Assembly: GCF_019649055.1 (NCBI RefSeq)
Contig: NW_026570228.1
Location: forward strand, 1,736,001-1,800,000
Source: Paramacrobiotus metropolitanus
Taxonomy: Eukaryota > Tardigrada > Eutardigrada > Parachela > Macrobiotidae
Direction of reading: 5' to 3'
DNA: 64,000 bases
This document shows positions 12,832 to 23,769 of the stretch, in pieces. A model generated the notes under the pieces. It was given only the letters and a program-made list of their open reading frames with translations. It had not been told where the DNA came from and did no database searches. How positions within the stretch are numbered: position 1 is the stretch's first letter; every line of letters begins with the position of its first letter. A program made the translations under genes and the position numbers.

Positions 12832-12968
12832 ATTATGCGGAATTAAATTATTTTTTTACGGTTTTACATTAGTTTTACGGAATTTTATGACCCATGGCCA
12901 ACGCTTAGATTATGCGGCATTAATTGATTTTTTGATGGTTTTACGTTATTTTTACGGAATTTTAATAA
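12815..12968 (+). repeat. 77-bp tandem duplication over the stop codon
   Basis: The block starting CCATGGCTAACGCTTAAATT at 12815 recurs at 12892 with few changes. It includes the last codons and stop of the coiled-coil gene, so the first 3' UTR segment is a second copy of its C-terminal coding end, with its own in-register stop. Confidence 0.7.
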
Positions 12969-14350
12969 TGATGTGGCTTTTAGCTTGGCGCGTATGGCTT
13001 TTTTTATTTAAGTCTTAGATGTTGGCGGTGGCGGTAGCTCTGACCTTATTTAGTCGATACGCCTTGGCGCCTGCCCGGTTATTTAATGGCATTCATTTAA
13101 TCGATATATTTACCTGGCCGGTTAAATTTTCGCTCGAGTTTGATACTCGAAAATTATATTATAACGATTTAATGTGCACTTATCATGTAAATGCTTTTTC
13201 GGTTGACTGTGCATTAAACTTTGTGAAAGTACTGACGAGTGACCTTTGTGAAATTTCTTTGGAGAAGCATGATGCATACACTGTAGCTAAGTATTGGTGA
13301 CTGTAAATGTGCACTTTATCAAAAGCGTTCAACACTAGCAAAAAGAGCATTATGGTATTCCACTTTTGTATCGACGGAAATCGCCACAAACCACTAAACA
13401 GTGCTGGGTTTTAATGACGTGAACTTACATATTTCTGGGATTATTTTAGATGTTCACAATGACGTCGAAATGCTACACAGATTATGTAATTCTGACAGTT
13501 ACAACTACGCTGTAGCACTTGTACTGCGCATGTTGACGACTTGATGCATCATAATGCTTGGTCAAATTTTTACTTACCTGTAAATTTTATTTACTCTGTT
13601 TACTTAGATTTTACTATTTTTATTACTTAATTTTAAACGCTAAGGTCTGTAACCGTAGTTTAGTAATTTTATAAACATTTTTGCACCGCGCGCATAGAAC
13701 TTTTGACGCAATGCCGGAGCATAAAAATATCGCTCCTGAGTAGCAGAAAACATTTCTGGGAATTTCTGGCACTGACCTTTATTACTGAAACCATGTACTG
13801 TCTAGTGCAAAGAAGTCCAGCGATTAGTAGCAGAAAAAGGTCATTCGTGATGGTTCATTCCTGGTAAGTCCTGGATCTGTCTGCGTAAATCACCGCTACG
13901 CAGCTGTATAAGTTTGTCAACAACCTCGCGGCGCTACTTGAGCGATCGCGTCCACAACGGAACATCCCGTAGTTGTATTTTTATATTCCTGGCCAGATAC
14001 GTATTCACAGTATTTTCCGGATGTGCATTAATAACGTCATTTATATATTTTTAACAATTTATTGTACAGTTACCGCCTATGTTGAAAACATTGCCGATAT
14101 ACAATTCGCTTGTGCTGCTGGTTGTATCCAGTTTTGGTATTATCATTTACCGGCATTTACGAATCATGGAATAGTAGATACTCTTTTCCGTTTAATATTT
14201 TCTATTATACAAAGTGGGTTATCAAGAGCACAGGCAGGTAAATCTTCACAAATACAGATATTATACTGTATATATTTTTCTTGGTTAGGGTTGCCATTTT
14301 AGTCATTTTTATACTGTACACTGTGAGTAGGGGCAATTGATTGCTATAAT
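12969..14350. other. AT-rich spacer
   Basis: About 1.4 kb with only short open stretches and no recognisable domains. A weak hydrophobic reading at 13973-14302 (+) lacks exon-like composition. Nothing supportable. Confidence 0.4.
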
Positions 14351-14752
14351 ATGATCATGCAACGCTTTCGGTATATACAAACGCTTCTGTACACTCTCGG
14401 CATCCTGACGCTGGCCGGTGGACAGTTGACCTTTAGTCCCCGCTACGGCTGGCGTATGTCGTCCGTTCACCGTATTATTAACGGCTACAACGTCCCGCGT
14501 CTGACCATTATCTGGCCCCTGCAACCACCGGCCGCAATGTCCGTGTCATCCGTAGCGACGGCCGCGCACAGCATTGGACAATGGTCAGCGGCAAATAGTC
14601 CCCGCCCCCGTCCATCATCCGCAGCGCGTTTCAGTATCCTGACGCACTTACCGCTGTTTGTTAATAAAGGGTCAACATCGCGGGTGAATTCATCCAAGCC
14701 GGGAAAAGTTCGCTATCCTAATAAGAAACCCCGCTCTAGTGTTAACATATAG
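14351..14752 (+). CDS. Small secreted peptide precursor, N-terminus like adipokinetic hormone
   Basis: A single open frame of 133 codons with clearly higher GC than its surroundings. The first 24 residues form a signal peptide (basic start, then LLYTLGILTLAGG). Cleavage would expose QLTFSPRYGW. Insect and crustacean AKH/RPCH peptides start pGlu-L-(N/T)-F-(S/T), directly after the signal peptide, as here. Against a standard AKH: tryptophan is at position 10 rather than 8, and no Gly-Lys-Arg amidation and cleavage site follows. The rest is basic and Pro/Ser-rich and ends with PGKVRYPNKKPR. A GTATGT after the GGCTGG codons could act as a splice donor, so the 3' structure is uncertain. It may instead be an unrelated secreted peptide. 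Confidence 0.5.
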   Translation: MIMQRFRYIQTLLYTLGILTLAGGQLTFSPRYGWRMSSVHRIINGYNVPRLTIIWPLQPPAAMSVSSVATAAHSIGQWSAANSPRPRPSSAARFSILTHLPLFVNKGSTSRVNSSKPGKVRYPNKKPRSSVNI

Positions 14753-16116
14753 AAACCTTTATTATTAATCTGCAGCTTTGTACATTATTTGCGCGTATAT
14801 ATTTTTGTACGAGTAATTTTTGCGGTTTGTGTATACATTCGTGTACATGTACACGTTAGCATTTAAACTGGTTTCGAATGTTTTGGCACAATTAGCGATG
14901 ACTAGTTTCTGATGTTACATAATGCAACAAATGCCGTAGATGTATGCACACTTATGTAATCTTACCAAAATAAGTAATCAATTCCTGTGCAGGTTTTCTA
15001 TATTGTGACAGATTTGTTAATTCAGTTTTGCAATAAATTCTTGTATACACATATCTGTACGGTGGACCGCTTTTAAGCAACAATTATTTACGAATGTTGT
15101 GAAAAATCTGAATTACATAAATGATCACAGCATGTTGTTTTGCTGGATGGCCAAACATAAAAAAGGTTGACACAGAATAAATGTGCGTTTATATTGTTCT
15201 TTTAATTTAGGTAATCACAGCACAATTTATCAAAGATACGCTGGTATACAGCAAGCGAGAATATTGATTTGTGCACATAGCACAACACTCTGCCACTATG
15301 AAGTAAGGAAAAAAGCCGCTACAACAATAACGAAATCGTAAACTGCGGTGTTCGCGCGATGACTCTTCTACCGGTGCGATAAACTTATAAAAATGTCATC
15401 GCGCGTCACACCCATTTTTGAAGCATCGCAAAACACAATAAGTAACAAACAACCGTTGAGGAATGTAATAATTAGACATCTACGGTATATTTTAAAATTT
15501 GCCGTGTTTACCGGCATCCTTGTTCATATATACCGATCCGGTATTTACTCGTTAACGATTCGTAAAATTATTTTATACAAATCTGGAACAGATTCAAACC
15601 GGAAAACAGTTCCACTTTAACACATATATGTACATACTTGTCAATGATGCCGATTGTCAGATCAGTTTACCACATCCGACGCAGATATCACAGACAAACA
15701 AGCGCGGGCGCAACACGGAAAATTGGAAACCTTACAATATCCGCTATCCCATATTACGTCCATAGCGCGCGCAATAATCCCGCGCACCTGGCACGTGTGA
15801 TTGCAGCTCGAGGAGCGTCCCGCTAATCCCTTTCCCACGTATCGCTCGCTTTCACCATCATTCCGAAGAATATTTATTCACATGTAAAACGACAAACATC
15901 CGTTCAGTCAGAACTGCGTCGAAATTTTCATACAAATATCTTACACGCACTTACAGGCTCGTAAGTTATTTATATATACACCAATCCGTTTATACACTGA
16001 TTTATACTTAATATATACAACCGCTCCTAGAATAATTTTATCTAACTTTTCTCCGTTGACCGGATGTGTTTTTAACAACTCGTATATAACGTTTGTGCCA
16101 CATTATGTCCTGCGCG
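14753..16116. other. Spacer between the two peptide genes
   Basis: Mostly AT-rich. Short open stretches at 15393-15826 (+) show no signal peptide or domain. TATA-like sequence near 15968-15976 could serve the downstream peptide gene, but this is weak. Confidence 0.4.
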
Positions 16117-17398
16117 ATGAAAGTGTACATTGGCATTTGTGCGGTGTTAGCGTTGATCGGTATTGTATGGTGCAGTCCGGTGCCGGCGGAGCATTTCCAG
16201 TTCAGTCCGCTGGTCGGTATCTGGCAGACCCGGAAGCTGCCCACTTCGACGACCGGTAGCAGCTACAAGGGACGCCGGATCAGTTGGATTCCCAGCAGCG
16301 GATGGGCCGCCGGACCCGGCAAGAAGCGTTCCCTGCAAAAGGTCATCGAGATGCCGGTGGGACCGGAAACGCACGAGGAGGATCTGATCCAGCTGTGTAA
16401 TCTCCTAGAACATATGTTCGCCGAGCTGACGGATGTGTCCGAAGAGGTACTGCACAATATTCCGTACAATTAGTCACGCATATGCATACCTCGATACATA
16501 ATTTTTTTAGCACACAACTTCAGTGCACCTATATAAATTTATTCAAAATTTATTGTGCATCGATTTATGATTCTTCTGAAGTGTGAAAGTAGTCCAGTAT
16601 GTCGTGTAGGAGAGTGTAGTGTAATTGTAATGGTGTCCTTTGGCTTATACTGTTGCGGGTATTATATCCGTGCTTTTTGCCGGAATGCCGATGAAATTTG
16701 ATACCATATCTAATAAAATTTGTACTCTGAAGGTACAATATCTTAGCCGTATGCCTGCAACAAGTCTAGTTAATTAATAACAATACTGATGAGTAGCACC
16801 GCGATGGAAATGAATCTATTTAGAATTCTCAGTTTATAGATATGATATTATGGCATATACAGAGTAGTTGGTCCAGGACTGCAGTGTTTATTAACAGTAA
16901 GTAGGCAGATAAATATTAAGTACATACGAGTGCGTAAGCATTCGCACCTGACTTATTGTCGTGCGTGTCAGTAAGAGCTAACATCCTGACAATACGTTAA
17001 AGCATTAATATTTAATGTGCTCTGCAATGATTATTTTACTGCATTTTATTGGTTATAATTTCCTTTAATAACGTATGTGCTAGGTATAATAACGTGTTTT
17101 CGTGTAACTGATTCTCTACGGTTTACTTCATAAATCATAAGTTATATTAGGTTCAACTAAATCCAAGTTACTGCTCGCAGTTCAAGCAGCCCTACTTTTA
17201 CACTCTACAAACACTGCGTATAGGGAAAGTGTGCATAAGGACAAGTGACCTTTAACTGTCGATAGCTTATGTATGATGTTTTTTGCATTTCTTTGTAATC
17301 TTAATATATGGATTGTTCTCTTTAAGGTTAAAGAGCTGAACCAAGTGTGCAGCGAATTCCGTGGCAATGCCAGTGCCGATGCGAAGGAACCGCAGTGA
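16117..17398 (+). CDS. Neuropeptide-type precursor with one amidated peptide, two exons
   Basis: Exon 1 is 16117-16446, ending before GTACTG; exon 2 is 17327-17398; the phase-0 join gives 133 residues. A signal peptide (MKVYIGICAVLALIGIVWC) is followed by SPVPAEHFQFSPLVGIW. Then the basic site KGRR, the peptide ISWIPSSGWAAGP, and GKKR, the classic amidation plus dibasic cleavage signal. The remaining 60 residues form an acidic amphipathic helix with two cysteines, one in LIQLCNLLEHMF and one in ELNQVCSEFRG. The second cysteine comes from exon 2, and the helix heptads run straight through the junction, which supports the splice. Reading through the donor instead gives a slightly shorter end at 16473. 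The peptide matches no family I can name with confidence. The GP-amide end recalls DH31/calcitonin-type peptides, and the Cys-paired tail recalls AKH precursor-related peptides. Confidence 0.68.
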
Positions 17399-20300
17399 AC
17401 CCGCAAAACCCTAAACAACCTCCGCGGGAATGTTTATCCATGTTGCGTTCTCTGTTTACCGGCTTCTCGCGCCAAAAATGACAGTGTAATGATGGAAGCT
17501 GTGTGCATAAAAAATGTATCTATCCGTACAGTTGATAATACTGTGTAGTAACTGGTTTCCCTGATTTCTCGCTAATATACATCCAGGTATGTGGATGGAA
17601 TTTCGTATAACGACGTGACAAAAATGTCATAAACGTCCATTTTGATCGAACGACGTGCTTGCACAATTGTATGGCATTATAAAACTGTACATAAATTAAA
17701 AATTCAGCACCTATCCAATGAAAAAACTCGCTACCGGCAAATATTGAACCAATTAATTGGAATTTTCCAATTCATACGCCACGTGGCGGATAGACGGGAT
17801 GTATTTATTTGTCAATGTTAATAATTCACGCGGCATGGTCTTGGCAGTTTCTTCCACATATGAGCGCCGGTTCCAGTTAACGGAGCATATTTGGTAGTAA
17901 CGTGTAGTTTTGGATGCTCTCCAAGTCTGACGCAACCCTCGTATAATTCATAAAAATATTTTTTGACAGAAATTGATCAATTAGCGTATAATGTAGCCGG
18001 AATTCGGTGCACGGCGATGGCGCGTGGCGGACTACCGTGAAATACCGCATCTTCCAGGCATCTCATTGTAGATTCGTTGAGCTTGTTTTCTGTTGATACT
18101 ATTATACTGCAAGTAATTAGTTGGCGACACATTACTTCAACGCTAATTACACGTATGCGCACGACAGCTATCCTTTTGGCAGCTGCTAACTATAAACTAC
18201 TTTGTAGTATAAAGTTCTATTTCAGCTATAGAAATACATATTAACTGGATTAGCTAATGATCACAATTCTCTAGAAGACTTATTGACTTATGTACAGATG
18301 CGTTAGGCTTTCAAAATTGTCTGTAAAGGTACGTTAAACGACAAAAATATGTATTTGTTTGCTTGCGAATGTGTTCTTATTACTTATTTGCTAACGAAAC
18401 AGCTTTTGAAGCAACAGCTGGTTTTCGTAATAAGATTAGAAATTTAAAAAACGTCCTGAGTTAAATTTTGGCTATCTAGCAAACTCACTGCAGGCATACT
18501 TGTATATAATTTTTGTGTATGGATCGTATATACAGAGTACGTTATCAGGTACAATTTAAGAAGGAGTAAGCAAACACAATTTTAAAGCAAAGATTCTGCG
18601 CAGATATAAATACTTAAATCCGGAAATCATGGTAGAATTTTGCATTGTGTGTATACATAATATGAATGTACATCGTATAAATGACAGACAATTACTGGCA
18701 CATTAGCTGACGTATTTGTTATCTGAATAATTATTGACAGCTAAAGGGTAAATTTAAGAGATACAGAACTATTACATGATTAGCATGTTGTTTTGATTCT
18801 GATCGTCGTCGTCGATCATCTGCTTATGCTAAAATTAACCCCTTGAGGAACAAATAAATGTGCATCTCACGTAAATAATTGATTTCCGTCATCTGCCCAT
18901 CAAAGACATTGCATTTACTATAACAAAATAACTTGCGGTACAATACGTATACAATTATACATGCTTAATGTTATGCACGTTTTTTTATAAAAAAACGATA
19001 TACATGGACACATGTCGGCACAAGGCGTTAGGAAACGAAAGAATAATCTATACAGTGGCAACAAGTGTGGTTACAATTGTCCTTGACAAGTTAATTATGC
19101 CCCGTACGCGTCTATGCGTCGGCATTATTGTGCATAATTGCAAATCACAACGGTGCACGCACCTGCGAGCTGAATTGGATGATAAGCGGCATGTTCATGT
19201 TTTGTTTAAATTTTTTTGTGGCAAAGATTAGGCGGCGCCCATATAACAGTCTGAGATCGATACAGATCTATAATGCCATTAGGCAGTCTGCTTTTGATTT
19301 CATCCAAGTAAATTGATCGCGCAGATGACCTTGACCTGTCATATATGTCCAGCAACCATATTTTCTTGTGTTTGCAACAACAAATAATTTCACAGTAAAT
19401 ATTGAAAGATGAGCAAAACAAATAAAAACGCCTTTGGAACCGCTAACGTTTACACTCAGTTTTAATAACAACAGGCAAATACCGCTTTAAAATTATAAAA
19501 AATTAAGCAAAAACATAAGCTTGCATAATGACACGTGATAAAATTTTCTGTACCTGAAATTTTTGATGTTGGTACATTGGCTGCAATATTAAGGAAACGT
19601 TAGAATTTTGGAAAGGAGCATTAGACTCTGAAAAAACTAGAGAAAATAAGGAAATGTTAATAAAACAGCGCCGACAGTCAATAAATTTAAATGTTTTGTT
19701 TTAAATGTTTTCAAAATACCACACACAAAAATTATCATAAAAGGTGACTGCTGCATTAAGCGCAGATAATTATTACGACCGATATATAAAGTATTTATTG
19801 CAAATATTTAAGCTTATTGTAGACCATAATTATTAAATTTGTACAACCGGTGGTGTACTGCATATCTGTATTTTGTTATTGCCTGTTCAATGTACGAGTA
19901 GTTACCATAGACCACATCGCTTGACATTTATAATTATAATGTACTCTTTTTCTTACGGTTTTTGCAGCAAAAGGTTGCAGTTCCGGTATAGTCATTGCTA
20001 GCAAAATTTTATAAATTCAGTGGCTTGCATAAGCTGCATACAATCCAATCCACTTACAACTGGAAATGATTATACCGTGTACACATTTAGCAAAAAAGAT
20101 TCGAATTATCAAACAAAATATCACAAGAATCCGTTGACAAGCCTTAATTGCGTCCAACAATACTATTATTGTTGTCTCTAAGATGGAATGCAGGAAACAC
20201 TATACTTTGTCAACCAGTAATTACCGGCAAAAAATTTTTCTATAATATTAATCATCGACTTCGTGGCATTTGGCTATGGACACAGCTAATCGCATTATAG

Positions 20301-22108
20301 TAAATGTGATTGTTTGAAAAATCAGCACGTGCTTTTTGGATTCGTCACCGGAAAAACTTATCCACTTTGCATTGTAAGTTTTGTGTTGGAAAATAAAAGC
20401 GGCATGGCCGAACGTTGAATCATTGTTTAAAATTGTACCTATGACAATTGCCGCGCGACGAGATAGTGTGCCCGGCGGTGATGTTGGCAGTCAATCGTAG
20501 AATAAACGCCAGCTTCGCCGTTACTGGACAAAATTCCAGTAAGATTTGCAGTGTCGATATCACTCGCTGCAGGGATTCGCTTTTGGAATTCGACTCGCGG
20601 ACAATGAAATTAGCTAATTAAGCTTAAGCTGCATTTAATGCCATTCGAACAAATTAAATCACCACGAAAACTAAAATAAATTTCAAAATAATTACTATAT
20701 CAGGAAAAACGTGAGCGGTAAAGTCTGCGAGTGCTAAAAACCCAACGTACAAATATCACAAATTAAGAAAAATTGGTACCGTTCCAGAGTAATAATTATT
20801 ATAAAGCAAATCACGCAGTAAACAGCAATAAAAATGGAATATCTCTTAAAATGTGTTTAGCGACAAAGCTGTTGATTCCTTTGTTTGATGCTTTGCCGGC
20901 AGAATGCAACTAACATTGCGCACTAAGCAAAAATAGCAGTTCAACTGCTCGTTTGTAACCTCCTCAGTTTTTAGGTTCGAAAAATAAAAAAATCATTTGT
21001 TTATATGGTTTGTAAACCATGTTTTAAACAAAAACTATAATACTTTCTTCTAAATTTTTTAATTTACTTACATTAATAAATTTTATGTTTACGCAACACA
21101 TTTGCACATCCTTGCCTAATAAATTAATTTAAAATTCTTTTGCAGTAAATAAATAAAAAAACAAAGCATTAAAATGAAAAACTGCATGTCAGAGTTGCCG
21201 TTCTTTATAATATAGAACGTGTGATATGTACATCCTATTTTTATGTACGGCAAAACAGTTGCTTTTCTTTCTTTGGTGCATAAAAAAATTGCAACTGACG
21301 TCTTGCAAATCCGCCAGCAAATGTCCATCACCGCGGATACCGGAGGCGATATTGGTTTTAATGCTAAAGTTAATTGCATTATTAGACCGTAAATAGCGGA
21401 TTTCCCCCGGTAGAGACAAACAAACAAGCAAAAATCCTTCGCTCAACAACAATGTCAAAAACACGACGCCATAAAGGTGAATTATAGTGCGCAAACTAAC
21501 CATTGTCCTTTTGACATTAGCCGGTAAGAGTTTGCAGGAGCAATAATATTGATTACACCGTTATATAATAATAACGCGTGCAAACGAAAATTCAGGAAAT
21601 AATATGCGTGACGTCAGCGCGAACGAACAAAAATGTTTAGGTAATTTCTTAAATAGTGGTTTTCGTAAATTAAGTAATATGTTGCAAAATTTAACGTAAT
21701 ATTTTGCAAGAAAGTGGTGAAAAAAATGCCAGCATGCATTTGACACGACACATTCTTTATTTCCGGTTTGTCCAACAACCGTATAAACACTACGAAAATA
21801 TAACAAGAAAATAATCAACAAATTGCCCTTAATTCGTAAACTTTAGTAAAAACCTGGGAGCTAATTCCGACGGTGCCACTTGACGTGTCCGCAACACCGA
21901 ATCACCGGGAAAACATGCCGAACAACAGGAACACGCAGCATTACATAACAACACGATGCGCGCCGACCCTGACTCACATATTAATTGTACGCACCTCTAC
22001 GCTAGACTAACAAAAACGACATTAACAGGATTAAACTTGCTGTTTCATGTGGTTGATTGCATAACACAGCGAAAAAGCGCCCGGGAACTTAATGGACACC
22101 ATTTGGAA
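17399..22108. other. Long AT-rich gene-poor stretch
   Basis: About 4.7 kb with no exon-like composition, no domain and no long repeat that I could see. The one candidate is a small minus-strand secreted peptide frame at 21189-21503, listed separately. The region could hold regulatory DNA of the flanking genes or lineage-specific noncoding RNA; nothing in the sequence shows which. Confidence 0.45.
21189..21503 (-). CDS. Possible small secreted protein
   Basis: A 104-codon frame starts in a good context (AGGACAATGG). A hydrophobic leader (GVVFLTLLLSEGFLLVCLS) follows within the first 35 residues and could be a signal peptide or anchor. The remainder has a basic stretch (MHQRKKSNCF) and no domain I know. 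Composition is as AT-rich as the spacer, so a chance frame is quite possible. Confidence 0.25.
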   Translation of the reverse strand: MVSLRTIIHLYGVVFLTLLLSEGFLLVCLSLPGEIRYLRSNNAINFSIKTNIASGIRGDGHLLADLQDVSCNFFMHQRKKSNCFAVHKNRMYISHVLYYKERQL

Positions 22109-22235
22109 AAACCATATAAAACCCCGAACCCAGCCGGCATTCAAAATCATATCCTATACTCACCGTTGTACAGTTATTAATCCGGTCTTATAAAGCACCG
22201 CTGCCGTTGTGTGGCTTTAAAGTATTATCGTTTCA
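22109..22235 (+). promoter_or_regulatory. Putative promoter of the chitin-binding protein gene
   Basis: Two TATA-like boxes (TATAAAA near 22115 and TATAAAG near 22189) lie upstream of the ATG at 22266. A TTTCAGTGT initiator-like sequence is near 22229. Either TATA box could place the start site within the next 30-45 bases. Inference from motif and spacing only. Confidence 0.45.
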
Positions 22236-22265
22236 GTGTATAGAAGAAATCCTCCTCTAGTCATC

Positions 22266-23769
22266 ATGAAATTCCTGATTGTATTAGCCGTTGTTGTGGG
22301 CCTGGTGTCCTGCCAGAAAGCCGCTCAGAAGGGTGGTAAAGCCGCGGCGGCACCGAAAGCCGCTGCAAAGCCGGCCGCCAAATCCGCAGCTCCCGCGGGT
22401 GGCAGCAGCAGTGGCAAGTATGTGTGGGATTATCTGAAGCCGGCGCTGGATGCCGCTGAAGTCGCCGCTATCCTGCAATCGAAATCCGGTGACTATCCGA
22501 CCCTGGCGGCTATTCCCGATGATAGCAGCTTTGATTGCAGCAGCAAGAAGCAGCCGGGTTTCTATGCGGATGTCGATACCAAGTGCCAGGTGTTCCATCG
22601 CTGCGATATCAACGGGAATAAGACCAGCTATCTGTGCGTCAATACCACCGTCTTCAATCAGGTCACCCTCGTCTGCGATTATTTCTTCAATGTGGATTGC
22701 GCCAAGTACGTGCATAATTTTCTATTATATATGCTACTCGTAGCAGTCCAAAGTTAATGAATTTTATATCCTTACGCGTAATGAATAATTGCAACAACTG
22801 TAAATATTTTAAGGAAAGCTAAATTAGTATTAAAATATATATTAACTGCTCGGTTGCGTAACGATCTGCAATTAATTAACGGTAATACGCCTACATAGTG
22901 CGCATATATAATATATAAAATTAATATATAGAGTGTATAATTATATTTAAAACATATTTATATAGCACATACATATGTAATATGCCTGTACTTATATAAG
23001 TATAAATATATATGTCATGCATGAATATAAAACTGTGGCCTGTATCGCAGATTCGCCGAATACGAGAATTTCGCCAACTCACGATTGTACACTGACCAGG
23101 ATCTGTTCGACACTCCCCCCTGCTGACTATGTTGCTCCCCAGAGCCGATCCTTAGACGACAGCGGCAGCGGTAACCAGGTTGCGCCCAGCCCAGCCGGCA
23201 GCAAGACCAAGGCCACCACCAAGAAGGCCGCTGCCAGCAAAGCCACCACCACCGAGGCTACCACCGCCGCACCAGCTGAAGACACAACTTCCGCTGCTGG
23301 TGAAGACACTACTTCTGGCGCTGCCGGTGAAGACACCACCTCAGGAGCCGCCGGTGAAGACACCACTTCCGGTGCCGGTGGTGAGGACACTACCTCCGCT
23401 GCTGCTGGCGAAGACACGACTTCCGGAGCTGGCGGTGAGGACACTACTTCCGGAGCTGGCGGTGAGGACACCACCTCCGCCGCTGGAGGTGAAGATACTA
23501 CTTCCGGTGCTGGAGGTGAAGATACCACTTCCGGTGCTGGAGGTGAGGACACCACTGCTGCTGCCGGAGGTGAAGCCACGACTGCCGCCGCAGCTGGAGG
23601 TGAAGGAGAGACGACTGCCGCCGCCGGTGGGGAAGATACCACTGCTGCTGCCGGTGGTGAAGGAGAGACGACCGCCGCGGCTGGCGGTGAGGGAGAGACG
23701 ACAGCTGCTGCTGGTGGCGAGGAGACGACCGCCGCGGGTGGCGAAGAGACGACGGCTGCCAGTGCATAA
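22266..23769 (+). CDS. Secreted chitin-binding (CBM14/peritrophin-A) protein with mucin-like tail
   Basis: Exons 22266-22705 (ends at AA before GTACGT) and 23051-23769. A signal peptide (MKFLIVLAVVVGLVSCQ) is followed by an Ala/Lys-rich linker. One type-2 chitin-binding domain follows, with six cysteines in SFDC, DTKC, FHRC, SYLC, TLVC and NVDC, typical of peritrophin-A domains that bind chitin in cuticle or gut lining. The exon 2 start continues the domain flank naturally (KFAEYENFANSRLYTDQDLF). The C-terminal 160 residues are about 18 copies of a 7-9-residue GEDTTSGA-like repeat, Thr-rich and probably O-glycosylated. Oddity: the exon 2 frame changes at the C6 run 23115-23120. Total length is one base over a multiple of three; five Cs would restore one frame, FDTPPADYVAP. 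This is either a homopolymer error in the assembly or a real frame break. Confidence 0.85.
23280..23766 (+). repeat. Coding tandem repeat GEDTT(S/A)-type
   Basis: About 18 imperfect 21-27-base units encode GEDTTSGA or GEGETTAAA variants. Synonymous differences between units indicate age or selection on the protein. Units change gradually from EDTTS at the start to GEETTAA at the end. Arrays of this sort vary in copy number by slippage or unequal crossover. Confidence 0.9.
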
